The notes beneath the pieces were generated by a model, which was not told where the DNA came from, did no database searches, and saw nothing but the letters and a program-made list of their open reading frames with translations. A stretch of DNA of 64,000 nt from Mixophyes australis. Taxonomy: Eukaryota; Chordata; Amphibia; Anura; Limnodynastidae. The translations under genes and the position numbers were made by a program. The stretch lies in NCBI GenBank assembly GCA_036250195.1, contig JAVHZZ010000006.1:163705724-163769723 (forward strand), read 5' to 3'. Positions 13,301 to 28,300 of this stretch are shown here, in pieces. Within the stretch, counting starts at the first letter, position 1; each line of letters opens with the position of its first letter.

Positions 13301-16300
13301 TGCATACAGCGCCACCTGCAGAGTGTGAGAAGAAAATGCACTCTATCAAAGAGCTTTCAGAGAGCTTTTTGAATTTGCGCATAGGAACTTTGTTATATTT
13401 GATTGCAGATTTTGTACCAGGGCTTTGAAACTTTATCTATTGTACTGTCTGAGCTACAGTCACTGAAACATGCTATGTAGATAGTCAATGCTCAGTCCCC
13501 ACATTCCTGTAATCCTCACAATCTCTTCATCATGCTAACTAAGGAACAGCTGTTAGAGCTGAGTCTGAACAATTTAACTCTGATATAAATTGAGTTATCT
13601 GAACACATAAAAGCATATATGTCACTAGCCAGTATATTGGTGACAAAGCTCTTGTTTACTTCTGTTCCATAAAAGATTCCAAAGCCCAGCAATAATTTAT
13701 GTACCCAGCTACACCCAAACATTTAAAAATCCAATGTCATGATGCCCATATTATCCTAGAAAATGGTACACTTGCTCATGTTATCATCAATAACTTTTGA
13801 AGAAAGTAACTCTCAAACCTGAATGAGCTGTTATTCAGCAATGTGATTGAAAATAGAAAATGATTATGCAATGTCTTTTTAATCTGCAAATCTTATTAGA
13901 ATCAAATTAAAACAGTAATCACACTAAAAAAGGATGTTAAAAAAAAATAATTATTAAGCAATACCAATTAAGTTATCTAACAATTTTGGTAACTATGTTT
14001 TGTCCTTATTATTGTTGAAGTTTAAAATCGTATCTCTTGGAACAGGACAGAAGAGAAAGAAACTAGAAGGAATTACCCAGTGTGATGTTTCATTCTAGTT
14101 TCCATATACTGATCCTTTCTAAATTCTCTCTGATATGGTTGGGAGTCACGAATCACACCGTTTATTATGTGATAAGGAAGTGCAAATACATGAAACCAGA
14201 TACAGGAGGAATGGGAACTTCCATTCTAGGCCACAATACAAATTAATTAATTAATTAACCTAGAAAAGAAAAGGAAAAATATCACTTCACCCTCCTTTCA
14301 CACAGATTAGTGATTAGTAAGTAGTGTGCCCTATTGTTAATCACATGTCACACTGATTTGACAAATAGATTGTGAATAACTGACCTTCCTTATGACTGGC
14401 CATCTGTAACCATGAAAACATCAAATGTAGCACATTCCACCGTTTGTTTCCATAGTTATTAACAAACTATCCATGAAGTGGAAGCAACAGAGTGTTACTG
14501 AGATTTAAACAAGTTGTTTCAGGTAGCAGTCATGTTTCAAAGTTTTATTACCCAATGTGCAGATATTAATAGATGGTGTTATCACTAAACTACCTTCAGC
14601 CGTTTTGGTGACATATTATCTTAATCTCCTGACATCCTCCACTGATTTTTTCACAAAGCCTGCCAGACTGTCAGGGCATTGGCCTCACAATTAAATCCCT
14701 CTTCCCTAGCTCACAAGAAGCTGATTACAAGTGAAAAGAGGCAGTAGCTTACCTGTGTCCAAGCTTGATTCTGTGCCACACGCTTTGAACCAGATCCTAC
14801 AATGCCAGCACTGTCCTGTTAAGAGACAAAGTTTTCTCACTATTGCTCATAAGATAATCAGCTGACTGATTAGCGCTCCAACTTTTTCATCTGTTTTATT
14901 TAAAATGCCCCTGGCTCCTATACACTGGAGGCAGGATTGTGTGGGCTGAACAAATATTCATGATTATGAACATATGACATACACAACAACCAGTCTGATG
15001 TCTACAAACAGCATCGTCAATATAAATAGAGCAACTGAATGTCTACAACCACAATTCCTTAAATTCCTTATTTTTAGGGTGTGTGCAATGGTATTTTTGA
15101 GAGTAAGGCATGTGAATACTTTTGGTTTAACCTATTAACACAAGCCCAACTGCAACACTGAGGCCCATGTGGTTTGAACATATGTACTATAAAAACACAA
15201 CACATAGAAATAGCGGCAACGCAGTACACCAGGAAAAATGTTTGCTGACTGCTCGATCAATTCTGCACGGCATCAACAGGAAAATGGAATACTGCAATGT
15301 ATATTCTCATAAAGCTACAAAGTATGCCAGTTAATAAAGGGTTAAAGAAGCAAAAACAATATTCTATTATTGTAACATAAAGGCAGTTAATACTCACTAG
15401 TTCCCAGGACTGATATTGTGCCCGTGGCATTGTAGTAGAAAAGGATAGTCCAACTGTTTCCTTATCCTGAAACCAGATTACATATAATATATCTTGTCTA
15501 TAACTTGTTTGTGCAGTTAGCTGGCTTTCTATTTAAATTAGAAGACAGTTAATACTCACATGTTCCCAGGACTGATATTGTGCCTGTGGCATTGTATTAG
15601 AGACTGAACGTCCAACTGCAGCCTTACCCTGAAACCAAAATATGTATTAAATCCTTTCATTAGCTAACATTATTTAACATATAAAATAGCCTGGCTGTTT
15701 GTCTAGAAAACAATGCCCAAGGAGCTCCACTAGTAAAAATCGGATAATGTCTCCAGCAACCAAAATTACCCTCATATAATAACAACAGACAAGACAAAAT
15801 GTATGTACAAGTGTGACAACACAATCAGTTTGATAAGATTCCTTCCAATATCTAAAGTTCAGTCTGTGTCTCTACTTGCTCCTTTATCTCCTCACATGAT
15901 ATTGTCCCTGCCCCCCCCCACTCAACCCCATACATGCCCCCTCCCTCTTCACCGTACATGCGCCCGTCCATCAACATAATACATTCCCCCTCTCCCTCAT
16001 CACAGTATATGCCTTTCCGCACTCCCTCATCACAGTAAATGCTCCGGTTCCCCCCAATCACAGTAAATGTTCCCCTCCCTCCCCCCTTCATCCCATCACA
16101 GTAAATGTTCCCCATACCCCCATCACAATAAATGATCCCCTCTCCCCCCATAACAGTAAATGTTCCCTCTCCCCCATCCCATTTCAGTAAATGTTCCTAT
16201 CCTATCACATTAAATGTTTCCCTCTCCCCTCTCCCTAATCACAGTAAATGTTCCCCTCCCCAATGAAATTAATGCCTAATTAACTTACCTTCTCCTCCAC

Positions 16301-19300
16301 AATGCAACAGTTCCTGGTCACTAATAGACTGGAAGCGCAGAGTGCAGTGATGACGTCACTGCTCCACGCTCCCGGCCTATCAGAGCCTGGGAGCAGCCAC
16401 ATTGCAGAACAGAAGAGGGCCGGTTGATTAGACTAGGGGTCTGGGCCCCTCACAGTTATATTGGCCATACCCCTGATAATATATTTTATATGAAATGTAT
16501 TGTGCCTTTAAGAATGCTTCACATTTTAATATGCTCAAGGATATATTCTAGAATTTGTAAGAAGTTTGCAGAGAATAGAAGCAAAAGTAAAAATCTGCAA
16601 AAGTAGCTAATTACAAATAACCTATTACCTTAAGGCTTTTTGGAAAATTGCACCATAAGGCTAGAGTGTAAGTACAACCGCAGGCTTGTCAGGAAACTGA
16701 TCTTGTGATTCATCAACTGTTTTTGCACATGAACAAGTTCCTCAAATGTAATATAAATGTTTTAACCTAATATGCATTAAATGAGAGCAGAATTTATACA
16801 GAAGAGCTAGTGTTGTATATTCTGTTCTCTGATCGATCATAATGCATGTAGGAAGATTTTCTTTGACTGTGTAAAAGTTCAGCATCAATTCACGGATAGC
16901 ATACATTGGTTCTGACAATTCTTTGGATGTACCCAGCGAGATTGGTAAGTGTCCAAGTGACCCACCGTAAGATTGTCGGATCAGAGAGGGACACAGATGA
17001 ATAAATCCACATGGTCAGCAATTTTTTGCTTTGCGTCTGTGTCTTTCTGCAGTCCGGCCTGGTCTGTGTGTCGCTGTGCCTTGACCATAAAAGCCAATCA
17101 GAGGAAAACTTTCATATTCGTTTTGTTGTATGTTTTGCATATTATCTGTTGTTCTTTGAAAATTTGATGGTCAAAGTTTAATGTCATTGCATTGGAATCC
17201 ATAAGATACACAATTTGATAAGGAATTTGATTCTTTGGGACCCAGATAAGGGTCCAGGTTGTATTAATTGTTGTTTCAAGTCATAAGGTAATTTGACTAG
17301 GTCATGAGGTATTTTGATCATGGGTAATAACAATAGTACAGAATCTAATGTTCTAGGAATGCCTTTGGACATAATGGAATATATCCATGGCAAGGAATTT
17401 TGTGTAGGAATAGGTGAATTGTTTAAGAAGTTTGGTTTGGCCAAAGAAGGTAGTTTTGATCTAATTATGATAAAGAGTATGTCAAAATATATTGATAAAC
17501 ATAACTTAAGAGAAAAATGTGAAACAGCTGTAAACCATTGAGGAATTGATTTATGAACATGAATGTGCAGAAATGGCAGATGTAAGAGAAAGAATTGACA
17601 TGTGTGAATGGAGTAACTAGTGTTGCAAGTGGTAATGTGACAATACCAAAATGGGTATTCAGATCAAACTCCAAGAGATTGTTTGAGGTGCCAGAGAAAA
17701 GTTAAGGGATCTGGAAAATTGAAATATATGTGGAAATGTAAATGTAAGACAGGGCTGAATTATTGTAGAGTAAAGAAATGTGTAAAATGTGGAATGCTGC
17801 AAAATTAAGGACCCAGATATAGGACCTAATTTAGAGTCGGACGCAAAGTCTGTTTTAGGCGCAAGTGTTAATTGCGTCCAAGATGCAGGCGGATTTGGTG
17901 CTTTCTGCACATGCATGATAGTGTTTTTTTGTTGGATGCGCCTAAAACAGACTTTGCGTCCGACTCTAAATAAGGGTCCAGAATGTGTAACTATTGTGAC
18001 TAGCATTATTTGTATTGTGAATCTGTCCTTAAAATAAGTTAAAAACAAGTTTTACTGAAGAAGTTAGTTGCTGGTCACATGTATAGGAAAAATAGTTTAA
18101 TGGTTAATTATTTTGAACATTTGCATAAGGCAGACGTCTAACAAAATAACATTCCCTGTAACAGGTACTTGTGATGCTGAAATTCAAAGTCATATAATTT
18201 GTGCACTGTAAATGTATGTATATAGGAGAAACATTGTACAGTGTATGTGTGATGATGCGCAGCTGAGAGAATGGAATCTTTCCCCCTTATTCTATGTAAA
18301 AGACTTCAGTTTGTGAAGAAAGGAAGGGGGGTTGTGGTTTTGGTTATCTGACAATGTATGTAAAATTGATAAAAAAAAGTTCTTAGCGTATGCTTCAATA
18401 ATTCAAGAGTAATTTAAATGTTTCCGGAGTTGTAACAAGAAATTGAAGCATAGTATTTGGTTTAATGCTGGGACTTGTAGTTCCACAACTGTAGGCTAGA
18501 AGATAGCATTTCATTTTTCTTCCTCTATAAGTGAGGGAGTGAGTATTGTTTTTCTTTTGTTTTAAGATTAAAAAAGTTGTACATTTGTAAATGTAATGCC
18601 TGTATTGTTGTAAGCTTTTGAAGAGATGCAAAAAGTTTTAAACTCCGTGGTCCATCACTGCACAAATCAACGGACGGACAAGACTGTAAATAATGTTTAA
18701 CTAGTGTCAGGAGAAAACAGATCCTGTTTTTGAAGTAGAGAAAAATAATTATCTCTGTGTAATAGAGTAAGGTGGAAGTGAGTATTTACATGCAGATATT
18801 ACAAACAGTTTTAATCTATTTGAAAATGGCACTGATGAATGTTTTTCATAAATTAGAGGGGTTTGTTATGCCCATAAAGAAATGTTACAAGATAAAATCC
18901 CATCTGTGAACGAGACTTGTTCAAGTGAATACATTTATACTTTCAATAGGGAAATCACAGATTCTGAAAATATGTGTGAATGTTTGGTGATTGGGATATT
19001 CTGTAGAGAAAATGCTGGGAGATTTGCAGACACAATGCGAGGTGTCTAACGAGAGTTCTCTGATTTGTGAGAGAGACAGTTTTGCTTTTAAAATGACTAA
19101 ATGTCCGGAACGTTTTGTGAGGGCTGTGTAATGGAATGATTGAGATTCAGGAAGTGATACCGGAGTCATTTAAGGGGGCTGTGCTAGGTGATGATGAGAT
19201 AGAAGTGGCTTTGAGCATGCACTTAGGTCACGTCATTCTGACAACCCCTGTTTGTAAGATTAGCCACTGCCCCTTTAAGGAAAGCATTTTTTATGACATG

Positions 19301-22289
19301 GAACGTATAGCGTCACAGTTAAGCTATACAGAGAAACACGTAAGTAAGTGTTTAATGAGCAGCCAGGTACTGTACAAAATGTTCACTGGTTACCTGATGG
19401 GTTACAGGAGAGTGAGGGAAACACAGTGATAGGGGGTGGAAACACACTGTTTGCCAAATTGTTAAATACCAGAAGCTGACAAAAGTAATAAAAGCAGCAG
19501 AAAAATGATTGAAGAACAAAAATGTAAATTAATGACAGAAAAAAAAAGAGTTTGTAGCCTGTTTTGGCACAGCTTAGTTGTGGTTTAACACACAAAGACT
19601 GCTATGGCTCAATAAATTATGGCCTATTGTATGCTCTGAGATTCTTTACACTAGCTGCAAATTTCTGCTAGTTGTTTAACCTGTTTGCAGGTACATCTTG
19701 GATGCACTGTTCTCACAGAACCAACACACCTCCCAGCTACAGAGAGAGACCCTTCAGATAATCCAGATTGAATTTATCCAACTCTCAATGAGTAGAGGAA
19801 TGCCACAACAAACATAAGTAAACACTAGAAAGGTTTACGTGATATAGATTCCGCTGAGTATGACTATTGTGTTTTAGAAAAAAGACTTAAGACTTTATGA
19901 ATTATTATCCGTGCTCCTGCATTGGCATTTCTGGATGATAGCAAGTCATTTGCACTCTCACCTGAGCAGGAACAAATGTTTAACCAATTGAAGGCTGATG
20001 TAACCTCAGCGCCAACACTGGCTTTGCCAGATTTTAACAAGTTGGTTAATCTGTTTTGTCATGAAATACAGGGACATGCCCAGGGAGTGCTCACACAAGC
20101 ACATGGATGGAAAGAAAGTCCCATAGCATATTACTCTATGCAGTTAGACCCTGTAATCAGTGCATTAAATCAGTAGACGCGGCTGCACCACTGATGGAAA
20201 AAAACAGCCCCCATAGTGAGTTGGGGTTATACAGGTACCACATTCAGTAACAGAAATTCTCAATAATGCACAGAAAAAAACACTTGTCCTCAGCCAGGTT
20301 CACTAAGTATGAGGTGGTTTTGCTTACCCCCTCTAATGTCAAATTAAAAAGGTGTGCAACTCTGAACACAGCAACATTATTCTATTGCTGCTGTATTCAA
20401 GAGGGGAAAGAAGGGGTACATACTGACACAAGAAGCAGATATTGATAAGACACATAGTGAATGTGACAGTCAGTCACAGCAGCAGCATGACACAGAAAAT
20501 ACATAAACTTTTTATTTTTCTACTGTGCATTCAACTAATGTGATTAGAAAGTGCTGCTATACCTGACCTATCTGAAATCCCTATACCAAATGCTGATTTA
20601 GAATTGTTTGTAGATGGTTTCCGATATTATGTTGATGGCACACCATACACAGGGTGTGCAGAACTCATTAGGTCCCTGTTTGCTGCTCTTCAACTGCCTA
20701 AGTAACTAGCGGTGATAAAGGTACAGGCACATACTAGGGAACAAACCTCAGAAGCCCAATGTAATGCCCTAGCAGATTCCGCTGCAAAGCAAGCTGAACC
20801 CTGAGAGCGTAAATTTTGTGGCCTATCCCCAATCCTAGACATAAGAGATACTCATAAATATCAAGAAAAAGCCCCAATTGTTGTAAAACAGGCCTGGAAA
20901 ATGCTGGGGGCAGAGGAACAAGGACATGAATGGCGGTTGCAGGATCGCAATTGTTTGCCAAAAGCATTGTACCTAGTGATGCCACAAGCCCTACATGAAA
21001 AGGTCCATGTGTCCAAGGACACCATGTTAAAGGACCTGGAATGAAACTGGGTGGCTCCTGGATTTGCACAAGGATATGTATCTCGATGTGCTTTACACAA
21101 TCCTGGTAAGACTGTAAAAGTCCCCTTCAAAAGTACCCCACAGAGTCTGTACCCTTTCCCAAGGCTGCAGATTGACTTCATACAGTTGCCAAAAATAGCT
21201 GGCTATGAGTATGTCCTTGTGTGCACTGCACTTACTTAGTCACTGAGTGGAGGTATTGCCTTGTAGAACAGCAACCAACAAAGCAATGGCAAAGAAAAAA
21301 ATTCAAAGTAGTATGTCGATATAGGGTTCCAGAAGGGTTTGAGAATGACAGAGGTACCCATTTTATGGGAAGGAACTACAGCAGGTATCAGAAGAAGTGG
21401 GTATCACATCAGCACTACAACCCCCCGAAGTAGTGGGTGGGTAGAAAGGCTGAATGGTGCATTAAAATTAAAAATGAAGAAACTAATGGCATAAACAGAA
21501 AACAATTGACTAACATCCACCGCTAGGTGTTCTCTTCCATTCCAGATCCAAACCAGGATCCTAACACTTATCTGTAGGAACCTGGAGATTGGATTGTTAT
21601 AAAGAAAACGTGAGAAAAGTTCTTGAAACCAGGTTTGAAGGAACATACCAGATTTTATTGACGACTCCCACTGCAGTAAAGGTGCAAGGAACAGACACCT
21701 GGATACACGCTTCGCACTGCAAGATCTTCAGACAAGGGGAGTCTGAGTAAAATGTATAAGTACAAGCTGCTTAAAGGTCCAAGGAACTCCAGAGAGTGGT
21801 GTTCAATGATATTAGCAGGAGGTATATTGATTGCAAGTTATTTTCTTTTGTTGTGGGCTGTAGTCGCTTATTGGTTTACAAAAGAAAGCCAGGTCTGGAA
21901 AAACCAGACTCACGCCAATAGTAGTGTAGAGATTATTATACATAATGAGAAAAAATTCCAATATGAAAGTTCAACTCAAACACATAAAGGAAAGAGCAAC
22001 CCATGACTGTAGGTGTTTACCTCCAATACAGAAATGTATTTCTGATTTTTGTGGACACCCTCCTGAAACAAGGTGTATTAGATGGTGCCAGAGCCCCACT
22101 AACAAAGAGCCCAGTGTTGCATCTTTTTCATTAATGACACAGATGACCCAGAGTAAATAATTGGTGAACACTTACAAGAAATAAGAGACATGAAATATAC
22201 ATTTTTAAAGGAGCACACTGGAGATGCTTATCTAGAAGGATGGTTTATATGACTGAACCTGACCAATTGGTTCAAGGGTATAGGATTAT

Positions 22290-22335
<46 letters not shown>

Positions 22336-25300
22336 TAATAAAACTGATGATGTGGCTTATCAACAAGTGTATTAAAGCTAAGTGTTTCTCTTCCAGAAAA
22401 ATTATAGCCACCAGTCTTCACTGCCGTACTGTACACCCCATTAAAGAAGTGCGCTTTGTGTGGAACCCTAAGCACCACTTCCATTTGTAAACAATGCAGA
22501 TGCCAAGAACCACTTTCATGGAGTCCACATGAATATTACTGATGATGGACCTACTCAAATGAAGATATACAGCACAATGGACAATCCTTCCTATTGTGAA
22601 ACAAGTGACATATAACACTTGCAGAGCGCACAGTGTACTTTCTACTTCTCTTTCCTTTTTGCTTTCCCATGAAATCCATAGTTAGGGTGAGATTCTATTT
22701 GGTACGGCCACTAGGCTTGAATGAATCTATAAGATTCCATTGTACAGGCACATACTAGGGAACAAACCTAATTATATCGTGAAGTAAGGTTTATACAGGA
22801 GCCAAATAGGACTACAGGCAGGGTATAGTTTAGAGGTTCTAAATTAAAAGGTGAATCAAAAGAAGGGAATGATAATATATTTTATATAAAATGTAGTGTA
22901 CCTTTAAGAATGCTTCACATTTTAATATGCTCAGGGATATATTCTAGAATTTGTAAGAAGTTTGCAGAGAATAGAAGCAGAAGTAAAAATCTGCAGAAGT
23001 AGCCAATTACAAATAACTTACTACCTCAAGGCTTTTTGGAAAATTGCACCATAAGGCTAGAGTGCAAGTACAACCGAAACTGATCTTGTGATTCATCAAC
23101 TGTTATTGCACATGAACAAGTTCCTCAAAAGTACTATAAATGCTTTAACCTAATATGCATTACAGGAGAGCAGAATTTATACAGAAGAGATAGTGTTCTG
23201 TATATTCTGTTCTCTGATCGAACATAATGCATGCATGCAGGAAGATTTCCTTTGTTTGTGTATAAGCTCGACATCAATCCATGGATAGCATACGTTGGAT
23301 TTGACACCCCATAGTCCCTGTTACTCCAACCCATTTCTCACTAACGTAAGCATACAAGTGGACAGGTCACTGTCCCCGATAAGATCAGCGCACTCATCTG
23401 CTAAAATAATCTGTGCTAATGTGAACATTCCAATGATCTCATTGGCTTTGATACATACCCATTAATATCTGAGATCAGCAGTGGTGCTGTGGTATTGTGA
23501 ACTGTATGATCTAATGCATACATGTTAGCCTGGCTCACTTCATATCTCCTTGAGGGGCAACTTGAAGCATGTTGAAGGCCACATATGCAGACCTCCAGTC
23601 TTCAATGGGGAGGAGGGAGAGAGGGCCCAATGCACTCCCTCCTTCTCCATGTATGCCGCTTGGCCTCCCTGCACTGATGCGGAAGTCGGCTGCTTCCCTT
23701 CTGATAAGATCGGGAGCAGCCGGCTGGGTACCGCAGTTTAAGGCTCTACAGGTTGCCCACCACTATCAAAGTTGGTTATAACCGGATGTGCAATAGATGA
23801 ACAATGAAAATGATTGGTGCTCAGGCCCTAGTCAAAAGTTTCTGTATAAACGCAGAAGTACACACACAGAGAATTCAATCTATGAACAAATGAGTGTCCC
23901 AATTCATAAATCCAATGGATTGTGTTGAAAACAATGTATGTATTAATTAATTGGAAGTTACAAATAAGATTCTCCAAAAGGAGAATGACTGTTTTTATTT
24001 TATGGTCAGTTTTATTTTATACATGCATGGCAACTAGAAAAATAAACTTTATCCAATTCCTCTTTCTCTTATAATGTAAACTTTTACCTGATAAAGTCTA
24101 TTAACATGAAACTTTTAATCTTGAAATAACAAATACATGGTTTTAACATTTTTATGCCACAGTCTATTGGATTTCTTTATTGGATGGCTTATTATTAATG
24201 AAAGCAAATGCTGTGCTGTGTTGCCCATCCCAACTTTTGAGCAAATGCACTATTTACGTGGGTTAACACATAAACTCATGGCCGCATCAGCAGGGCTGCT
24301 GTCCGATGGGCAGACCAGAATCAAGACTTGTTGAGTGCAGATTGGTTGCACTTTGAAGTGACAATTCATTATTTCCACCACATGCATTTTCAGGTGTAGA
24401 TATAAAGCTAGAAACAGGCTGATTTCCAGGGGTAGTTCCAATGACCAAGGAAGGGAGCATGCACTTTAAAATTGTGCAACTAAAAAAAATGTATCTCTAT
24501 TTTTTTCAGTTTGTAAATGAGCCTTACTGAATTCTGTTTACTTACCAGAGCTTACTACACAACATTTTGGATCATTCACTGATATTCATATGCAGATTTT
24601 TTTTTTTTACCATTAGAAACTATTGTTTATCCTGCATCTCTACTAATAATATTGTTTTTCTATAAACAGGATTTTATAGAATTTATTACAATTGAATCAC
24701 TTGCAAATGAATCCATCATTTAAGTGATATGACAAGATTAGTACCATCTTCCAACCTAATGGTGTGCTCTGTACAGGACTGACCATGCCTAGCACAAGTA
24801 CGAGTCTTTTACGTTGCATTTGTTGCTTACAATTTTTAAAATGGCATGTTGCGTTCACCCCTGACAAGTCCTACCCTTTCCAGTTAAACCCTGTCTCTCT
24901 TCTAACAGAATGACAGGGGGCTACTGTTTATATAGTTTTTTTAAAATATTTCCTCTCTTCCTCCTTATAGAGAGCATTACCACCTATAGGTTAAGTAGCT
25001 ATTACATTACACTGTAATGACATTTAATACAATATTTTTCAATGCTTCTTCTTTTTAATGATTTAACACTATGCAATGCATGTCCTTTTATTTATGTCAC
25101 TAGTCAGACAGGAAGAATAAATATATTTCCATAGAGTATCTCCCCTGCAGAGGCGGAACTAGCAAGCTCTCTGCGCTGATCCATGAAGGTGGAAAGGAGG
25201 GAACCTGGGTGCAGGACCCTCTGCATCTGCCATGCAGCGGCGCCATTATCTCCACGGAACCCGGTGCATGGCACCTGCCGCACCAATGGTAGTTCCGCCA

Positions 25301-28300
25301 CTGCTCCCCTGTGTAACCTTCACAGGGGCGCATCCAGGGGGGGGTTTCCTAGTCCCCACAAACCCCTGTCCTACCTGGGTGCTGTATGATTACAGTGGCC
25401 CCTCTCCTGCTTGTAGCTTGGGAGGATCGTCTCCCAGTCAGTCCCCTGCTGTGTGAGCACAGCTCTCTGCCGGCAGTGTGGCCCTGCCCCTTCCTCCCAC
25501 ACAGCCAGCATGGGTGTAATGCAGAAGGTAAGAATGTGTGTGTGTATATGATAGCTTACATGTATGTGTGTTTGATCCTGTGTGTGTGTTTGTGTATGTG
25601 TGAGTCTGTGTATATGGCAGTTTACATATCTGTGTTTGTGTGAGTCTGTGTATATGGCAGTTTACATATCTGTGTTTGTGTGAGTCTGTGTTTATCTGTG
25701 TATATGGCAGTTTACATATCTGTGTTTGATCCTGTGTGTGTTTGTGTATGTGTGTCAGTCTGTGTTTGTCTGTGTATATGACAGCTTACATGTCTGTGTT
25801 TGATCCTGTCTGTGTTTATCTGTGCTTATCTGTGTATATGGCAGTTTACATGTCTGTGTGTTTGATCCTGTGTTTGTTTGTGTATGTGTGTGTCTGTGAT
25901 TATCTGTTTATATGGCAGTTTACATGTCTGTGTGTTTGATCCTGTGTTTGTTTGTGTATGTGTGTGTCTGTGATTATCTGTTTATATGACAGTTTACATG
26001 TCTGTGTGTTTGATCCTGTGTTTGTTTGTGTATGTGTGTGTCTGTGATTATCTGTTTATATGACAGTTTACATGTCTGTGTGTTTGATCCTGTGTGTGTT
26101 TGTGTATGCGTGTGTCTGTGCTTAACTGTGTATGTGGCAGTTTACATGTCTACGTATTTGTGTATATGTGAGTCTGTGCTTGTCTGTGTATGGGACAATT
26201 TACATGTCTGTGTGTTTGACCCGATGTTGTGTGTTTGTAGCCACGCCCAGTGTCGGACTGGGACATGAAGGGCCCACCGGGGGAAATGCAGCGGTAGGGG
26301 CCCACTACAATGGGGTGTGGCCAACTGTAACAGGGGTTGTGGTCAGTCATTAAAGGGGATGGGGTCAGCCCATGGAAGACAACGTATAGCACCATAGTAT
26401 GGTCCATAAAAAAAAAAGTGGACATTTGCAGTGAGGAGCCGCGACGGACAAGACAGAATAGAAGAAAGAAGTCAATAGGAAGGTAAGTGAAGGGGAGCAA
26501 ATGCAGCATGGAGGGCACTGTGTGAGACATGGGAGACAGGGGAATGGGAGGGATGAATTGAATACAATCAATCGTCATCAGCTATTAATATAGTTTCACT
26601 AATTCCGCAGCGCTGTACAGAGAACTCACTCACATCAGTCCCTGCCCCATTGGAGCTTCCAGTTTAAATTCCCTAACATAAACAGAAACAGACCAAAAGA
26701 CACCAAGGTCAATTTAATTGCAGCCATTTAAACTACTAGTTTGGGAGTGTGGGAGGAAAACGGAGCACCCGGAGGAAACCCACGCAAACACAGGGAGAAC
26801 ATACAAACTCCCCACAGATAAGGCCATGGTCGGCAATTGAACTCATGACCCCAGTGCTGTAAGGCAGAAATGCTAACCACTGAGCCACAGTGCTGCCCAA
26901 AACAAGGCATTTCAACAAATTAGACAGTAATAGACATCAATTGATACACAACACTCTTGTGCTTGCACCATCGCAACACAGGGCTAAAAGCAACTAACAT
27001 ACATATATGCCAGTATACACATGGCAAATATTGGCACACATGCACACAGACCTACACCTCCTAACATTTGTACATATCAATTGGAACAAAATAAGCCCCA
27101 TCACTGATAGCTACTCCTCCTATCTGTCCAAGTCACTTCCTGATTCAAACATGCACTGGTCACAGCAAAGTCACAAACTTTAGGGAACTGAACATTTCGA
27201 CTGTCTCACCAAAAATGGGACTATGAAGAGGTACGTGGACGTTTATTATAAAATCTGTAAGGGCCTAAGCAGAAAGTGGAAAGCCTCAGGAAGCCATACT
27301 CCAAATTAATAACAATGGCTCAGGGAGAAAATCCAGTCCTTTTGGGAGCGCTGCAGTGAATTGGATAACAGTGGATGATGAAATGGCACCGCGCAGTTTT
27401 GCTAGGGCCATGGTTTATTTTCAGTTTATCATGACGTTACACAAATATTTTTTCGCACATACATCAAATGTGGTAACCTTCATATACACTGTAGAAATCA
27501 GTTGTCAAAGTATAAATCAAGAAGTGTCGATATGGGAGATGTAAGTGAATGGTGTCCTGGTTTCCGCCAGGGCCCCCTGCAGCTTCTAGGAACTTGATAG
27601 TTTAAATTCATTTTAGATGCTTTGTATCACTAGGGACAGATACATATTAAATGCAAGGCTATACCCTCTGTGTCCATCTGCTCCCATTTCCCTTACACTC
27701 CCCCTCTGTGTGCTGTCCATTCTTTGTGGTTAGTGTTCTCTCCCATCATAGTGTACACAGAAAACAAATGCTATAATACAGCACTAGAGATCAACCATTC
27801 ATCATATGAAAACCACAATATAAGGGTATAGACTAAAAATTAATATATCCATGAAGCACTATAGAAACCACAAATTTATTAGCATAAAAATATATGCACA
27901 TTTAAAATATTACATAAATCTAATCACACTCCCTACACTCTAGACACTGGCAAATAAAAACAGGATTTTAAAAAATGATCTATCCACAAAATGTACAATC
28001 AATAATAATCTAATGCCACTACAAAGGACAAAAGCAAAACATTAATATTAAATCATGTAGCAGATGCAATCCTATAAGGACCTAACTGTCTCAATGTATT
28101 TTATTCTGATTAAGATATGCTTCTATAGGGAAGAGTCCTAAAATTGATTGAAAACAAATAAACATGGAACATGAGATAAACAGTGAATTTGGTACTAGTT
28201 TATTAGGAATCCATTCATTGGTCAGCTGCAATAGGATCCTTTTATAGAGGCACTGAAGACGTATATCACCATGAAGCCATTCTAATTTATCTCCCTCCCT

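Larger units (their letters stand above)
16474..23306 (+). mobile_element. Endogenous retrovirus, complete length, coding regions broken
   Basis: A 6.8 kb provirus. The LTRs (16474-16917 and 22870-23306) begin TG and end CA and are flanked by CCCC at 16470-16473 and 23307-23310, a 4-bp duplication. Order: LTR, candidate primer site, gag-like frame, pol, env-like start, polypurine tract AAAAGAAGGGAA, LTR. The pol remnants are closest to gamma/epsilon-type (class I) retroviruses. Every gene is interrupted by several stops and frameshifts, so no intact protein remains. It lies antisense to cdh26 within the intron between exons 11 and 12, the orientation usually tolerated in introns. Confidence 0.88.

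Noticed and set aside
15852..16151. Minus-strand 99-codon frame rich in glycine (IYCDGG repeats)
   Set aside because: It follows the pyrimidine-rich minisatellite codon by codon, so it is not a gene.
25386..26268. Cysteine/valine-rich frames that could look like secreted peptides
   Set aside because: They come from the GT-rich 74-bp array.
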